Assembly (NCBI GenBank): GCA_036871055.1
Contig: CP141893.1
Coordinates: 3,844,001-3,908,000, forward strand
Direction of reading: 5' to 3'
Length of the DNA: 64,000 bases
Origin: Bisbaumannia sp015645095
GTDB taxonomy: Bacteria; Pseudomonadota; Gammaproteobacteria; Pseudomonadales; Halomonadaceae
Part shown: one piece after another, positions 22,990-31,419 of the stretch
Position numbering within the stretch: position 1 is the first letter of the stretch
How the letters are laid out: every line of letters starts with the position of its first letter
Program-made: the position numbers and the translations under genes
The notes under the pieces: model-generated
The model's input: the letters and a program-made list of their open reading frames with translations, nothing else
Told to the model about the DNA's origin: nothing
The model's database searches: none

Positions 22990-25038
22990 TCACCCCAGCA
23001 GCGAGCGCAGCCCGGCGATGGCGTCCTTGCCCCGGGCCTGCTTCTTGTCCGGGTCCTCCTTGTCGGCGCGGCCTTCCCACTCCAGGTCGTCGGCGGGCAG
23101 CTCGTCGAGGAAGCGGCTCGGGGTGCAGTCCATCAGCTCGCCATAGGCCTTGCGCTGGCGGGCCAGGGTCAGGGTCAGGGTCTGGCGGGCCCGGGTGATG
23201 CCTACATAGGCCAGGCGCCGCTCCTCCTCCACGGTGCCCACCTCGATGGCGTTGCGGTGGGGCAGCAGCTCCTCCTCCCAGCCCATCAGGTAGACATGCG
23301 GGAACTCCAGCCCCTTGGAGGCGTGCATGGTCAGCAGCTGGACCCGGTCGGAGTCGTCCTCCTCAGCCTGCTGCTCGAGGATATCCCGCAGCACCAGCCG
23401 CGAGATGGCCGCCTCCACGCCGTCGGTCTCGGTCTCCTCCGAGGCGCTGCTCTCCTCCTCGCGCTCCATCGACTTCTCGAGCTGGTCGATCAGGATCCAG
23501 ACGTTGGCCATGCGCCGCTCGGCGATGGTCGGCGCGCTGGCGTTCTGGTAGAGCCAGGCCTCGTAGTCCATCTCGCGGATCATCTCGCGAATGGCGGCGA
23601 TGGCATCGCCGCCGTCCATGCGTCGGCGCACCGCCTCGATAAAGTGGGTAAAGCGACCCAGGCGTTCCACGGCTCTGACCGGCAGCTGCTCGGCCAGACC
23701 CATCTCGCCGCAGGCGGCGAACAGCGAGCCGCCGCGCTCGTTGGCGTAGTTGGCGAGCTTCTCCAGGGTGCCGGGGCCGATCTCCCGGCGCGGCACGTTG
23801 ACGATGCGCAGGAAGGCATTGTCGTCCGCCGGGTTGATCAGCAGGCGCAGGTAGGCCATGGCGTCCTTGATCTCGTTGCGCGAGAAGAAGGAGGTGCCGC
23901 CGGAGAGCTTGTAGGGAATCTGGTAGTGCTGCAGCTTGAGCTCCAGCAGCCGAGCCTGGAAGTTGCCCCGGTAGAGCACCGCGAAGTCGCGCCACTCGGC
24001 GCGCTCCTTGATGCGCCGGGTGAGGATCTCGCTGGCCACCCGCTCCGCCTCGGCCTCCTCGTGGCGGTTGACCACCACGCGAATCGGCTCGCCGGGGCCC
24101 ATCTCCGACCACAGGGTCTTGTCGTAGACGTGGGGGTTGTTGGCAATCAGGGTATTGGCGGCGCGCAAGATGGTGCCGGTGGAGCGGTAGTTCTGCTCCA
24201 GCTTGATTACCTGCAGGCGCGGGAAGTCCTCGCCCAGGGTCACCAGGTTCTCGGGCCGCGCCCCGCGCCAGGCGTAGATCGACTGGTCGTCGTCGCCCAC
24301 CACGGTGAAGGTCTGGCGCTCGCCCATCAGCAGCTTGACCAGCAGGTACTGGCTGACGTTGGTGTCCTGGTACTCGTCCACCAGCATGTAGTGGATGCGC
24401 TTGCGCCAGCGCGCCAGGGCCTCCGGGTCGTCGCGCAGCAGCACCACCGGCAGCAGGATCAGGTCGTCGAAGTCCACCGCGTTGTAGGCCTTGAGGTGGC
24501 GGTTGTAGGCTTCAAAGACCCGGGCGGCGAACAGCTCGTCCTCGTCGGCGGCGTGGGACAGGGCCTGGCCCGGCAGGATCAGGTCGTTCTTCCAGTTGGA
24601 GATGGTGGCCTGGACCCGATTGATCTGGTCGGCATCCACCTGGGCGTCCTTGTTCATCAGGTCGCGCAGCAGCGCCTTGGCATCGTCCGGGTCGAACAGC
24701 GAGAAGCCCGGCTTGTAGCCGAGGGTCTTGAGCTCGCTGCGGATGATGGTCAGGCCCAGGGTGTGGAAGGTGGAGACGGTGAGGCCGTGGCCCTCCTTGC
24801 CCTTGAGCATCTGGCCGACCCGCTCCTTCATCTCCCGGGCGGCCTTGTTGGTAAAGGTCACCGCGGCGATGCGCCGGGCGCTCATGCCGCACTCCTGCAC
24901 CAGGTAGGCGATCTTGGTGGTGATCACGCTGGTCTTGCCGGAGCCGGCCCCGGCCAGCACCAGGCAGGGACCGTCGATATAGCGCACCGCTTCCCGCTGG
25001 CGGGGGTTGAGCTTGGCCAGCCGCTGTTGAATCGACAT
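22990..25038 (-). CDS. rep: ATP-dependent DNA helicase Rep
   Basis: 682 residues, superfamily 1A. Motif I is GPCLVLAGAGSGKT, motif Ia TFTNKAAREM, motif II LVDEYQDTN, motif III VGDDDQSIYAWRGA, with the C-terminal motif VYLMGWEEELLPHRN. The N-terminus MSIQQRLAKLNPRQREAVRY is typical of Rep and differs from UvrD, which is also present at 60875-63082. It clears proteins ahead of replication forks. trmL starts four bases upstream of its start on the same strand, so the two genes are probably co-transcribed. Confidence 0.95.
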   Translation of the reverse strand: MSIQQRLAKLNPRQREAVRYIDGPCLVLAGAGSGKTSVITTKIAYLVQECGMSARRIAAVTFTNKAAREMKERVGQMLKGKEGHGLTVSTFHTLGLTIIRSELKTLGYKPGFSLFDPDDAKALLRDLMNKDAQVDADQINRVQATISNWKNDLILPGQALSHAADEDELFAARVFEAYNRHLKAYNAVDFDDLILLPVVLLRDDPEALARWRKRIHYMLVDEYQDTNVSQYLLVKLLMGERQTFTVVGDDDQSIYAWRGARPENLVTLGEDFPRLQVIKLEQNYRSTGTILRAANTLIANNPHVYDKTLWSEMGPGEPIRVVVNRHEEAEAERVASEILTRRIKERAEWRDFAVLYRGNFQARLLELKLQHYQIPYKLSGGTSFFSRNEIKDAMAYLRLLINPADDNAFLRIVNVPRREIGPGTLEKLANYANERGGSLFAACGEMGLAEQLPVRAVERLGRFTHFIEAVRRRMDGGDAIAAIREMIREMDYEAWLYQNASAPTIAERRMANVWILIDQLEKSMEREEESSASEETETDGVEAAISRLVLRDILEQQAEEDDSDRVQLLTMHASKGLEFPHVYLMGWEEELLPHRNAIEVGTVEEERRLAYVGITRARQTLTLTLARQRKAYGELMDCTPSRFLDELPADDLEWEGRADKEDPDKKQARGKDAIAGLRSLLG

Positions 25039-25041
25039 CGC

Positions 25042-25527
25042 TTACTCCTTGGGGGCATCGCAGGGTGCCGCCCCGGGGAAACCCAGCTGACGCCAGGCTT
25101 CGAACACCAGCACCGCGCAGGCGTTGGAGAGATTCAGGCTGCGGCTGTCCGCGCGCATGGGGATGCGCAGCCGCTGCGCTTCGGGCAGGGCATCGAGCAG
25201 CGCCTGGGGCAGGCCGCGGGTCTCGGGGCCGAACACCAGGGCGTCCCCCTCCCGATAGGCGGGCTCGTGATAACCGGTGCGACCGCGGGTAGAGACCGCG
25301 AAGAGGCGCTCGGGCGCCACCGACTCGAGGAAGGCCTCCCAGCCGGGATGCACATGCACCCGCGCCCACTCGTGGTAGTCGAGGCCGGCACGGCGCAACC
25401 GCTTGTCGTCCAGCTCGAAGCCCAGCGGCTCGATCAGGTGCAGCCGGAAGCCGGTGTTGGCGCACAGGCGGATCAGGTTGCCGGTGTTGGGGGGGATCTC
25501 GGGCTGGTAGAGCACCACATCAAGCAT
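25042..25527 (-). CDS. trmL: tRNA (cytidine/uridine-34-2'-O)-methyltransferase TrmL
   Basis: 161 residues, a minimal SPOUT methyltransferase without extra domains. Motifs include the N-terminal PEIPPNTGNLIRLCANTG, FGPETRGLP and the C-terminal knot strand RSLNLSNACAVLVFEAWRQ. It methylates the wobble ribose of tRNA-Leu isoacceptors using SAM. Length and motifs match E. coli TrmL (157 residues). Confidence 0.95.
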   Translation of the reverse strand: MLDVVLYQPEIPPNTGNLIRLCANTGFRLHLIEPLGFELDDKRLRRAGLDYHEWARVHVHPGWEAFLESVAPERLFAVSTRGRTGYHEPAYREGDALVFGPETRGLPQALLDALPEAQRLRIPMRADSRSLNLSNACAVLVFEAWRQLGFPGAAPCDAPKE

Positions 25528-25561
25528 AAGCGCTTCCTGAAACGATCATCGGCCAAACGCG

Positions 25562-25586
25562 CTCGGGCCCCATGACGGGGCCCGAG
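25562..25586 (-). terminator. Terminator downstream of the yfaZ-like gene
   Basis: A perfect 10-bp stem (CTCGGGCCCC / GGGGCCCGAG) with an ATGAC loop, 28 bases after the stop. On the minus strand it is followed by CGCGTTTGG, a weak T-rich tail. Confidence 0.65.
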
Positions 25587-25613
25587 GCATCGACGGTGGC
25601 GTCCTGGACAGGA

Positions 25614-26174
25614 TCAGAAGACCAGGCGCACGCCGCCGTGCACGCCGCTGTCGAGGGTCCGGGTGCCGATGCCGGGGCGATCGAAGTCGGCCCGGAAGCG
25701 GCGATAGCCCAGGTAGGCGTCCACGTTGGAGGTCACCGCATAGCGGGCCCGCACCCCATACTCGAAGGCGTCGTCCAGGTCGCGGCTGGTGACCACGCCG
25801 GGGGTATAAAAGCCGTAGCCGCCCAGGGAAACCGCCGGGGCCTGGGGCAGGTAGGCGTAGCCATAGCCGCCCAGGCCCAGGCCACCGCCGTCGCCGAAGT
25901 CGCTATCCACCTGGGTCCAGCGGGCGCCGACGCCGATCTCGTAGTCGCGGGTGCGCTCCACGCCGAGCAGCTGGCCGTGCCAGACGGTGGCGTCGCCGCG
26001 ATAGTCGCTGTCCAGCACGCCGGCGCCCAGCTGGATACCGGAGGCCACCTCGACATTGGCCTCGAACTGCACCGCATCGCCGCTCAGGTTGAGGTCCAGG
26101 CTGGCGGCATGGCACAGGGAGGTGCCGACCAGCGCCAGGGCGCCGGCGGCCACCAGGGTAGGGATCACTTTCAT
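25614..26174 (-). CDS. YfaZ-family outer membrane protein
   Basis: 186 residues with a signal peptide ending at CHAASLD. The mature protein alternates hydrophobic and polar residues in short strands and ends in GGVRLVF with a C-terminal Phe, the signature for insertion of an outer membrane beta-barrel. It contains a Gly-rich stretch GDGGGLGLGGYGYAYLP. The family has no established function. A monocistronic transcript is likely, between pyrE and the terminator at 25562. Confidence 0.78.
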   Translation of the reverse strand: MKVIPTLVAAGALALVGTSLCHAASLDLNLSGDAVQFEANVEVASGIQLGAGVLDSDYRGDATVWHGQLLGVERTRDYEIGVGARWTQVDSDFGDGGGLGLGGYGYAYLPQAPAVSLGGYGFYTPGVVTSRDLDDAFEYGVRARYAVTSNVDAYLGYRRFRADFDRPGIGTRTLDSGVHGGVRLVF

Positions 26175-26207
26175 GGGGAGTCGTTCTCCTTGCTTGCCGA
26201 GGCCGGG

Positions 26208-26879
26208 TCAGTCGGCCTGAATTCCGTAGCGGGCCCGGTAGTCGCGGATCGCCGCGGCGTGGGCCTTGAGCGCTTCGCCAGCGTGCGCTTCCAGGTACTC
26301 AAGCACCAGGTCGAGGGTGACGATGCTCACCACCGGCATGCCGTAGCGCGCCTCGACCTCCTGGATGGCGCTTTGGCTCTTTGTTTCACCGTCAGCCTTG
26401 CCGCGCTCCTGGCGGTCCAGGGCGATCACCACCCCGGCGGCCTTGGCGCCGGCGGCATCGATCAGCTGCATCACCTCGCCGATGGCGGTACCGGCGGTGA
26501 TGACGTCGTCGATGATCAGGATACGGCCCTCGAGCTCGGCACCGACGATATTGCCGCCCTCGCCGTGGTCCTTGGCCTCCTTGCGGTTGAAGGCGAAGGG
26601 GGTGTCGCGATCATGGCCGTCGGCCAGGGCCACGGCGGTGGTGGCGGCCAGGGGGATGCCCTTGTAGGCGGGGCCGAAGAGCACATCGAAGTCGAGGCCG
26701 CTGTCGGCGATGGCCTGGGCGTAGAAGCGTCCCAGGCGTGCCAGGGCGGCGCCGCTCTTGAACAGGCCGGCGTTGAAGAAGTAGGGGCTGACCCGGCCGG
26801 ACTTGAGGGTGAACTCGCCGAAGCGCAGGACACCCTGCTCGATGGCGAACTCGATGAATTCTCGCTGATATGGCTGCAT
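26208..26879 (-). CDS. pyrE: Orotate phosphoribosyltransferase
   Basis: 223 residues. The PRPP-binding motif is RILIIDDVITAGTA, and the N-terminus QREFIEFAIEQGVLRFGEFT and FFNAGLF are typical. It condenses orotate with PRPP to OMP in pyrimidine synthesis. I chose ATG 26879 (MQPYQREF); a start nine codons upstream is in frame but not needed. Divergent from crc, as in pseudomonads. Confidence 0.96.
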   Translation of the reverse strand: MQPYQREFIEFAIEQGVLRFGEFTLKSGRVSPYFFNAGLFKSGAALARLGRFYAQAIADSGLDFDVLFGPAYKGIPLAATTAVALADGHDRDTPFAFNRKEAKDHGEGGNIVGAELEGRILIIDDVITAGTAIGEVMQLIDAAGAKAAGVVIALDRQERGKADGETKSQSAIQEVEARYGMPVVSIVTLDLVLEYLEAHAGEALKAHAAAIRDYRARYGIQAD

Positions 26880-26984
26880 GCTGTCCGCCACGCTTCCCCC
26901 TATCATGGTTAATCGGTACGGGCCATTTACCCAAACGTCGAAACGTCAGGTATCATACACGCGCGACGGTAAAGGGACTATGTG

Positions 26985-27752
26985 ATGAAGATCGCGACCA
27001 TTAATGTGAACGGCATCCGCGAAGCGGTGAGCCGCGGTTTCCTGGATTGGCTGGCCAACCAGGACGCCGATGTCGTTTGCGTGCAGAACCTGAAGACCAA
27101 GAGTTTCGAGCTCGACGATAGCATCCTCTACCCGGAAGGCTACGAGGGCTATTTCCTGGACGCCGAGGAGGATGGCTTCTCCGGGGTGGGCATCTATTGC
27201 CGCAAGATCCCCAAGGCGATCATGTATGGCCTGGGCTTCCCCCAGTGCGACAACGAGGCGCGCTTCCTGCAGGCGGACTACGATCGCTTCAGCATCGTCA
27301 GCTTCCTGATGCCCGACGGCAGCGACCCCCAGGCCAAGCAGGCCTTCATGGAGCAGTACCAGGAGTACCTGGCCAAGATGGCTCGCAAGCGCCGCGAGTA
27401 CATCATCTGTGGCACCTGGCATGTCGCCCACAAGACCATCGACCTGGAGAACTGGGCCGATAACCAGACCACCCCGGGCTTCAAGCCCGAGGAGCGGGCC
27501 TGGATGGACCAGCTGTTCGGCCCCACCGGCTTTATCGACACCTTCCGCGAGATCAACCGCGATGCCGGCGAGTATACCTGGTGGCCCAAGCTCGACCAGG
27601 ACGTACCGCGCTCCCGCCAGGAGGGCTGGCGCCTCGACTACCAGGTGGTGGGCCCCAACTTCCGCCGCCATGTGGTCGACGCCTGGATCGACCGCGATGC
27701 CACCTTCTCGGAGTTCGCGCCGCTGATCGTGGAGTATGACCTGACGCTATGA
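26985..27752 (+). CDS. crc: Crc-type catabolite repression protein (inactive ExoIII fold)
   Basis: 255 residues with the exonuclease/endonuclease/phosphatase fold. Compared with E. coli ExoIII, the metal-binding Glu is Asn35 (VQNLK), the GDMN pair is Thr144/His146 (CGTWHVAH), and the final catalytic His is Phe (SEFAP); only the Asp of RLDY (218) remains. Pseudomonas Crc shows similar losses and the same surrounding text (KRREYI, VAHK, DLENW). Crc acts with Hfq to repress translation of catabolic mRNAs. Its position next to pyrE and rph is the Crc position. ATG 26985 is preferred over GTG 26982, with AAAGGGA upstream. Confidence 0.87.
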   Translation: MKIATINVNGIREAVSRGFLDWLANQDADVVCVQNLKTKSFELDDSILYPEGYEGYFLDAEEDGFSGVGIYCRKIPKAIMYGLGFPQCDNEARFLQADYDRFSIVSFLMPDGSDPQAKQAFMEQYQEYLAKMARKRREYIICGTWHVAHKTIDLENWADNQTTPGFKPEERAWMDQLFGPTGFIDTFREINRDAGEYTWWPKLDQDVPRSRQEGWRLDYQVVGPNFRRHVVDAWIDRDATFSEFAPLIVEYDLTL

Positions 27753-27783
27753 CCCAGGCCTCCGTCGCCGCCCCTCGGGGCCC

Positions 27784-27811
27784 CATCACGCCGGCACTCG
27801 CCGGCGTGATG
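27784..27811. terminator. Terminator between crc and rph
   Basis: A 12-bp stem (CATCACGCCGGC / GCCGGCGTGATG) with an ACTC loop, followed on the plus strand by CGTTTCT. It lies between two converging genes. Confidence 0.85.
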
Positions 27812-27840
27812 CGTTTCTGGGGGAGTCGTCTGGCCGGAAT

Positions 27841-28563
27841 TCAGTCGCGAATGCCCAGGGCCTCGCGCTGGCGGGCGAAGAGGGTCGCCCCGGCGCCTTC
27901 CGCCAGCTCGAGCATGGCGTTGAGCTCGGCGCGGCTGAACTGGCCCGCCTCGGCGGTGCCCTGCACCTCGATCAGGCCGCCCCCCTCGGTCATCACCACG
28001 TTCATGTCGGTATCGGCGCCGCTGTCCTCGGGGTAGTCCAGGTCCACCACCGGCTGGCCCTTGAAGAGCCCCACCGAGATGGAGGCCACCAGCTGCTGGA
28101 AGGGGTCGGACTTGATCAGCTTCTTGCGCTGCAGGTAGCGGATGGCGTCCACCAGGGCCACGCAGCCACCGGTGATGGAGGCGGTGCGGGTGCCGCCATC
28201 GGCCTGGATGACGTCGCAATCCACGGTGATGGTGAATTCGCCGAGCTTCTTCAGGTTGACCGAGGCACGCAGCGAGCGGCCGATCAGCCGCTGGATCTCC
28301 AGGGTGCGGCCGCCCTGCTTGCCCCGGGCCGCCTCGCGACCGCTCCGGGTGTGGGTGGACCGGGGCAGCATGCCGTACTCGGCGGTGACCCAGCCCTGGT
28401 TCTTGCCGCGCAGCCAGCGCGGTACCCCGGCCTCGACGCTGGCGTTGCACAGCACCTTGGTGTCGCCGAACTCCACCAGCACCGAACCCTCGGCATGGCG
28501 GGTATAGTCCCGGGTCAGGCGAATCTCGCGGGGCTGGTCGGGCTGTCGTCCGCTGGGGCGCAT
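27841..28563 (-). CDS. rph: Ribonuclease PH
   Basis: 240 residues. Typical motifs are MRPSGRQPDQPREIRLTR at the N-terminus, EYGMLPRSTHTRSGREA, the phosphate-binding GGTRTASITG and the catalytic region DLDYPEDSGADTDMNVVMT. It trims the 3' ends of tRNA precursors phosphorolytically. ATG 28563 is used because the family starts at MRPSGR; five extra codons upstream are unlikely. Divergent from yicC, with repeat copy C between them. Confidence 0.97.
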   Translation of the reverse strand: MRPSGRQPDQPREIRLTRDYTRHAEGSVLVEFGDTKVLCNASVEAGVPRWLRGKNQGWVTAEYGMLPRSTHTRSGREAARGKQGGRTLEIQRLIGRSLRASVNLKKLGEFTITVDCDVIQADGGTRTASITGGCVALVDAIRYLQRKKLIKSDPFQQLVASISVGLFKGQPVVDLDYPEDSGADTDMNVVMTEGGGLIEVQGTAEAGQFSRAELNAMLELAEGAGATLFARQREALGIRD

Positions 28564-28610
28564 AGAACCTCTCGTCATCGGGTGAACTCTCTGGGTCAGG
28601 CCATCAGTCG

Positions 28611-28730
28611 TGGCCCGGGGCTACCCTGGGGCAGGCAACTCCGCGAAGACGCTGTGAACCCCTCCCTGGGCGCTCGACTTTTTCGTCCATGAAAAAGACG
28701 CTTCGCTTCGGCCTGCCCCAGCGCCCCTAA
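28611..28730 (-). repeat. Structured intergenic repeat, copy C (inverted)
   Basis: Same family as 18292-18410, in opposite orientation. The closing arms CTGGGGCAGGC (28626-28636) and GCCTGCCCCAG (28711-28721) pair perfectly over 11 bp, with bases different from copies A and B. On the minus strand the block GCGCCCAGGGAGGGGTTCAC is conserved. The inner hairpin is replaced by TTTTTC/GAAAAA. It lies in the rph-yicC divergent promoter region. Confidence 0.82.
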
Positions 28731-28826
28731 GCACTGCCAATGGCCCTGGAACCTCTGGCAGGGCGCTTATTCTACACCCTTAATCGGTTACACTGTCGCC
28801 CCCTGCGCCCACCATCAGGAGTTCCC

Positions 28827-29690
28827 ATGGTTCACAGCATGACCGCCTTCACCCGGCTGAGCCGGGACGCCGACTGGGGTAGCCTGCACCTGGAGCTGCG
28901 CTCCGTGAACCAGCGCTACCTGGAACCCCATTTCCGCCTCCCCGATAGCCTGCGCGACCTGGAGCCGGTGTTCCGCGAGACCCTGCGCCGGCGCCTGGCC
29001 CGAGGCAAGGTGGAGTGCAGCCTGCGCTTCGAGTCCGCCGGCGAGGGCGAGGCCCTGACCATCAACCGTCAACACCTGGCCGCCCTGGGCTTCGCCCTGC
29101 AGCAGGTGCGTGCCGAGATTCCCGACGCCCCCATGCCCGACGCCCTGGCGCTGCTCGACCACCCCGGCGTCGTCGAGGCCGCCGAGCCGGACCTGGAAGC
29201 GATCAAGGCCGCGGCCGGCGAACTCTTCGCCGCGGCGGTGGACGACCTGATCGCCGGCCGCGCCCGGGAAGGCGCCAAGCTGGCCGAACTGATCCGCGAT
29301 CGCCTGGCCGGCATCGGCGAGCAGGTCGCCAGGGTGCGCGGCCTGCTGCCGACGATCCTCGAGCGCCAGCGCACCCAGCTCCAGGAGCGCCTGGCCGCCC
29401 TCCAGGCCGAGCTCGACCCCCAGCGCCTGGAGGCGGAGATCGCCCTGCTGGCCCAGAAGGCCGACGTGGACGAGGAGCTCGACCGCCTGGAGACCCATGT
29501 GGCCGAGGTGGAGCGCCAGCTGACCCAGAAGGGTCCCGTCGGCCGGCGCCTCGACTTCCTGATGCAGGAGCTCAACCGCGAGGCCAACACCCTCTCTTCC
29601 AAGTCGGTGGTGGCCGAGACGACCCGCTGCGCCGTGGAGCTCAAGGTGCTGATCGAGCAGATGCGCGAGCAGATCCAGAATATCGAGTGA
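28827..29690 (+). CDS. yicC: YicC-family endoribonuclease
   Basis: 287 residues. The YicC N-terminal domain starts MVHSMTAFTRLSRD and continues LELRSVNQRYLEPHFRLP. The C-terminal DUF1732 region contains VDEELDRLETHV, GRRLDFLMQELNREANTL and the final VLIEQMREQIQNIE. Family members are metal-dependent endoribonucleases implicated in small-RNA decay. ATG 28827 has CAGGAG upstream; the frame is open further upstream, but that part lies in the promoter region. Upstream of the sensor kinase gene by only 7 bp. Confidence 0.94.
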   Translation: MVHSMTAFTRLSRDADWGSLHLELRSVNQRYLEPHFRLPDSLRDLEPVFRETLRRRLARGKVECSLRFESAGEGEALTINRQHLAALGFALQQVRAEIPDAPMPDALALLDHPGVVEAAEPDLEAIKAAAGELFAAAVDDLIAGRAREGAKLAELIRDRLAGIGEQVARVRGLLPTILERQRTQLQERLAALQAELDPQRLEAEIALLAQKADVDEELDRLETHVAEVERQLTQKGPVGRRLDFLMQELNREANTLSSKSVVAETTRCAVELKVLIEQMREQIQNIE

Positions 29691-29697
29691 CTCCGGC

Positions 29698-31419
29698 ATG
29701 ATCGCCCGCCCGCGCCTCGTCGCGCTTCGTCATCGCCTCCTGCCGCTGCTGCTGGCGCTGCTCGCCGTGCTGCCGGCGGCGGCCCGGGGGGAGGCCGAGT
29801 CGGTGATCGTGGTGGGTGGTGACCGTTATCACCCGCCCTACGAGTTCCTCGACGACCAGGGCCAGCCGGCCGGCTACAACGTCGAGCTGACCCGGGCCAT
29901 CGCCGAGGTGATGGGGCTCGAGGTACGCATCGAGCTGGCCACCTGGAGCGAGGTGCGCCACGGCCTGGAGAGCGGCGAGATCGATATCCTCCAGGGCATG
30001 TCCTTCTCCGAGGCGCGCACCGAGGCCTTCGACTTCGCCCCGCCCCATGCCATCGTCCACCAGTCGATCTTCGCCCGCCGCGGCACGCCTCCGGTGGAGA
30101 GTCTCGAGGCCCTGCGCGGCCGCGAGGTGATCGTCCAGCGCGGCGATATCATGCATGATTTCCTGATCGATCAGGGCCTGGATATCCGCCCGATCACCAC
30201 CGATACCCACGCCGATGCCCTGCGCTCCCTGGCCGCCGGCCAGCACGACTACGCCCTGGTGGCCAACCTGCCGGCGCTCTATCTCAGCCAGGAGCTGGGC
30301 CTGACCAATATCGTCCCCGTGGCCCAGCCCTTCTCGCTGCGCTACGGCTACGCGGTGAGGCGCGGCAACGCCGACCTGCTGGCCCAGTTCAGCGAGGGGC
30401 TCGCCATCCTCCGCAACACCGGCCGCCACCAGGCGATCTATGACAAGTGGCTGGGCCCCCTGGAGCAGGCCGAGGGCGTCCCCTGGAAGCGCATCGGCCT
30501 GGTCGGCGCCGTGCTCTCCGGCCTGCTGTTGCTGGTGCTGGGCGGCATCATGGTGTGGAACCGCATGCTCAAGCGCCAGGTGGCCGCCCATACCGAGGAG
30601 CTGCGCCAGCGCCAGCAGCAGCTGATCCAGGCCGACAAGATGACGTCCCTGGGCATCCTGGTCTCCGGCGTGGCCCACGAGATCAACAACCCCAGCGGCC
30701 TGCTGCTGCTCAACCTGCCGGTACTGCGCGACGCCTATGACGACGCCCGGCCGATCCTGGAGGCCTACTATCGGGAGCATGGCGACTTCTCCCTCGGCGG
30801 CCTGCCCTACTCACGGATGCGCGACGAGATCCCGCCCATGCTCGACGAGATGCTCGAGGGCACCCAGCGCATCAAACGCATCGTCGGCGACCTCAAGGAC
30901 TTCGCCCGCCAGGACAGCCGCGACCTGGATGACGCCCTGGACCTCAACCAGGTGGTCGGCACCGCGACGCGCCTGGTGGACAACTCGATCCGCCAGGCCA
31001 CCGACCGCTTCACGACCCGCTATGCCCCGGACCTGCCGATGGTGCGCGGCAATACCCAGCGCCTCGAGCAGGTGGTGATCAATCTGGTCCTGAATGCCTG
31101 CCAGGCCCTGGAAGCGCGCGACCAGGGCATTCGCCTGAGCACCCGCCATGACGCCGCCGCCCGCCGGGTGATCCTGGAGGTGGCGGATCAGGGCCGTGGC
31201 ATCCCCGCCGAGGCCTTGAACCGTCTGACCGATCCCTTCTTCACCACCCGCCGGGAGTGCGGCGGTACCGGCCTGGGCCTCTCGGTCTCGGCCGGCATCG
31301 TCCACGAGCACGGCGGCGAACTGGCCTTCGCCTCCCGGCCGGGACAGGGCACCACCGTGACCCTGTCGCTGCCGGTGGAGGCGTCGCCGCCTGACGCCAG
31401 CCAGAGGAAGCGCCCATGA
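29698..31419 (+). CDS. Sensor histidine kinase with periplasmic amino-acid-binding (SBP_bac_3) domain
   Basis: 573 residues. Signal/anchor 1-32, then a full SBP_bac_3 domain (~38-265; YHPPYEFLDDQGQPAGYNVE, GEIDILQGMSFSEART), a membrane segment (~268-290), a coiled linker (EELRQRQQQLIQADKM), the phosphorylation site His327 in GVAHEINNP, and an HATPase domain (NLVLNACQAL, DQGRGIP, GGTGLGLSV). The periplasmic domain should bind a polar amino acid directly and signal across the membrane. The stop overlaps the response regulator start (ATGA, 31416-31419). The ligand is unknown; the symporter and glutaminase downstream suggest glutamine or glutamate. Confidence 0.93.
   Translation: MIARPRLVALRHRLLPLLLALLAVLPAAARGEAESVIVVGGDRYHPPYEFLDDQGQPAGYNVELTRAIAEVMGLEVRIELATWSEVRHGLESGEIDILQGMSFSEARTEAFDFAPPHAIVHQSIFARRGTPPVESLEALRGREVIVQRGDIMHDFLIDQGLDIRPITTDTHADALRSLAAGQHDYALVANLPALYLSQELGLTNIVPVAQPFSLRYGYAVRRGNADLLAQFSEGLAILRNTGRHQAIYDKWLGPLEQAEGVPWKRIGLVGAVLSGLLLLVLGGIMVWNRMLKRQVAAHTEELRQRQQQLIQADKMTSLGILVSGVAHEINNPSGLLLLNLPVLRDAYDDARPILEAYYREHGDFSLGGLPYSRMRDEIPPMLDEMLEGTQRIKRIVGDLKDFARQDSRDLDDALDLNQVVGTATRLVDNSIRQATDRFTTRYAPDLPMVRGNTQRLEQVVINLVLNACQALEARDQGIRLSTRHDAAARRVILEVADQGRGIPAEALNRLTDPFFTTRRECGGTGLGLSVSAGIVHEHGGELAFASRPGQGTTVTLSLPVEASPPDASQRKRP

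Noticed and set aside
26985..27752. Active exonuclease III
   Set aside because: Catalytic Glu, Asp/Asn and His positions are all substituted, and the sequence and position match Crc.
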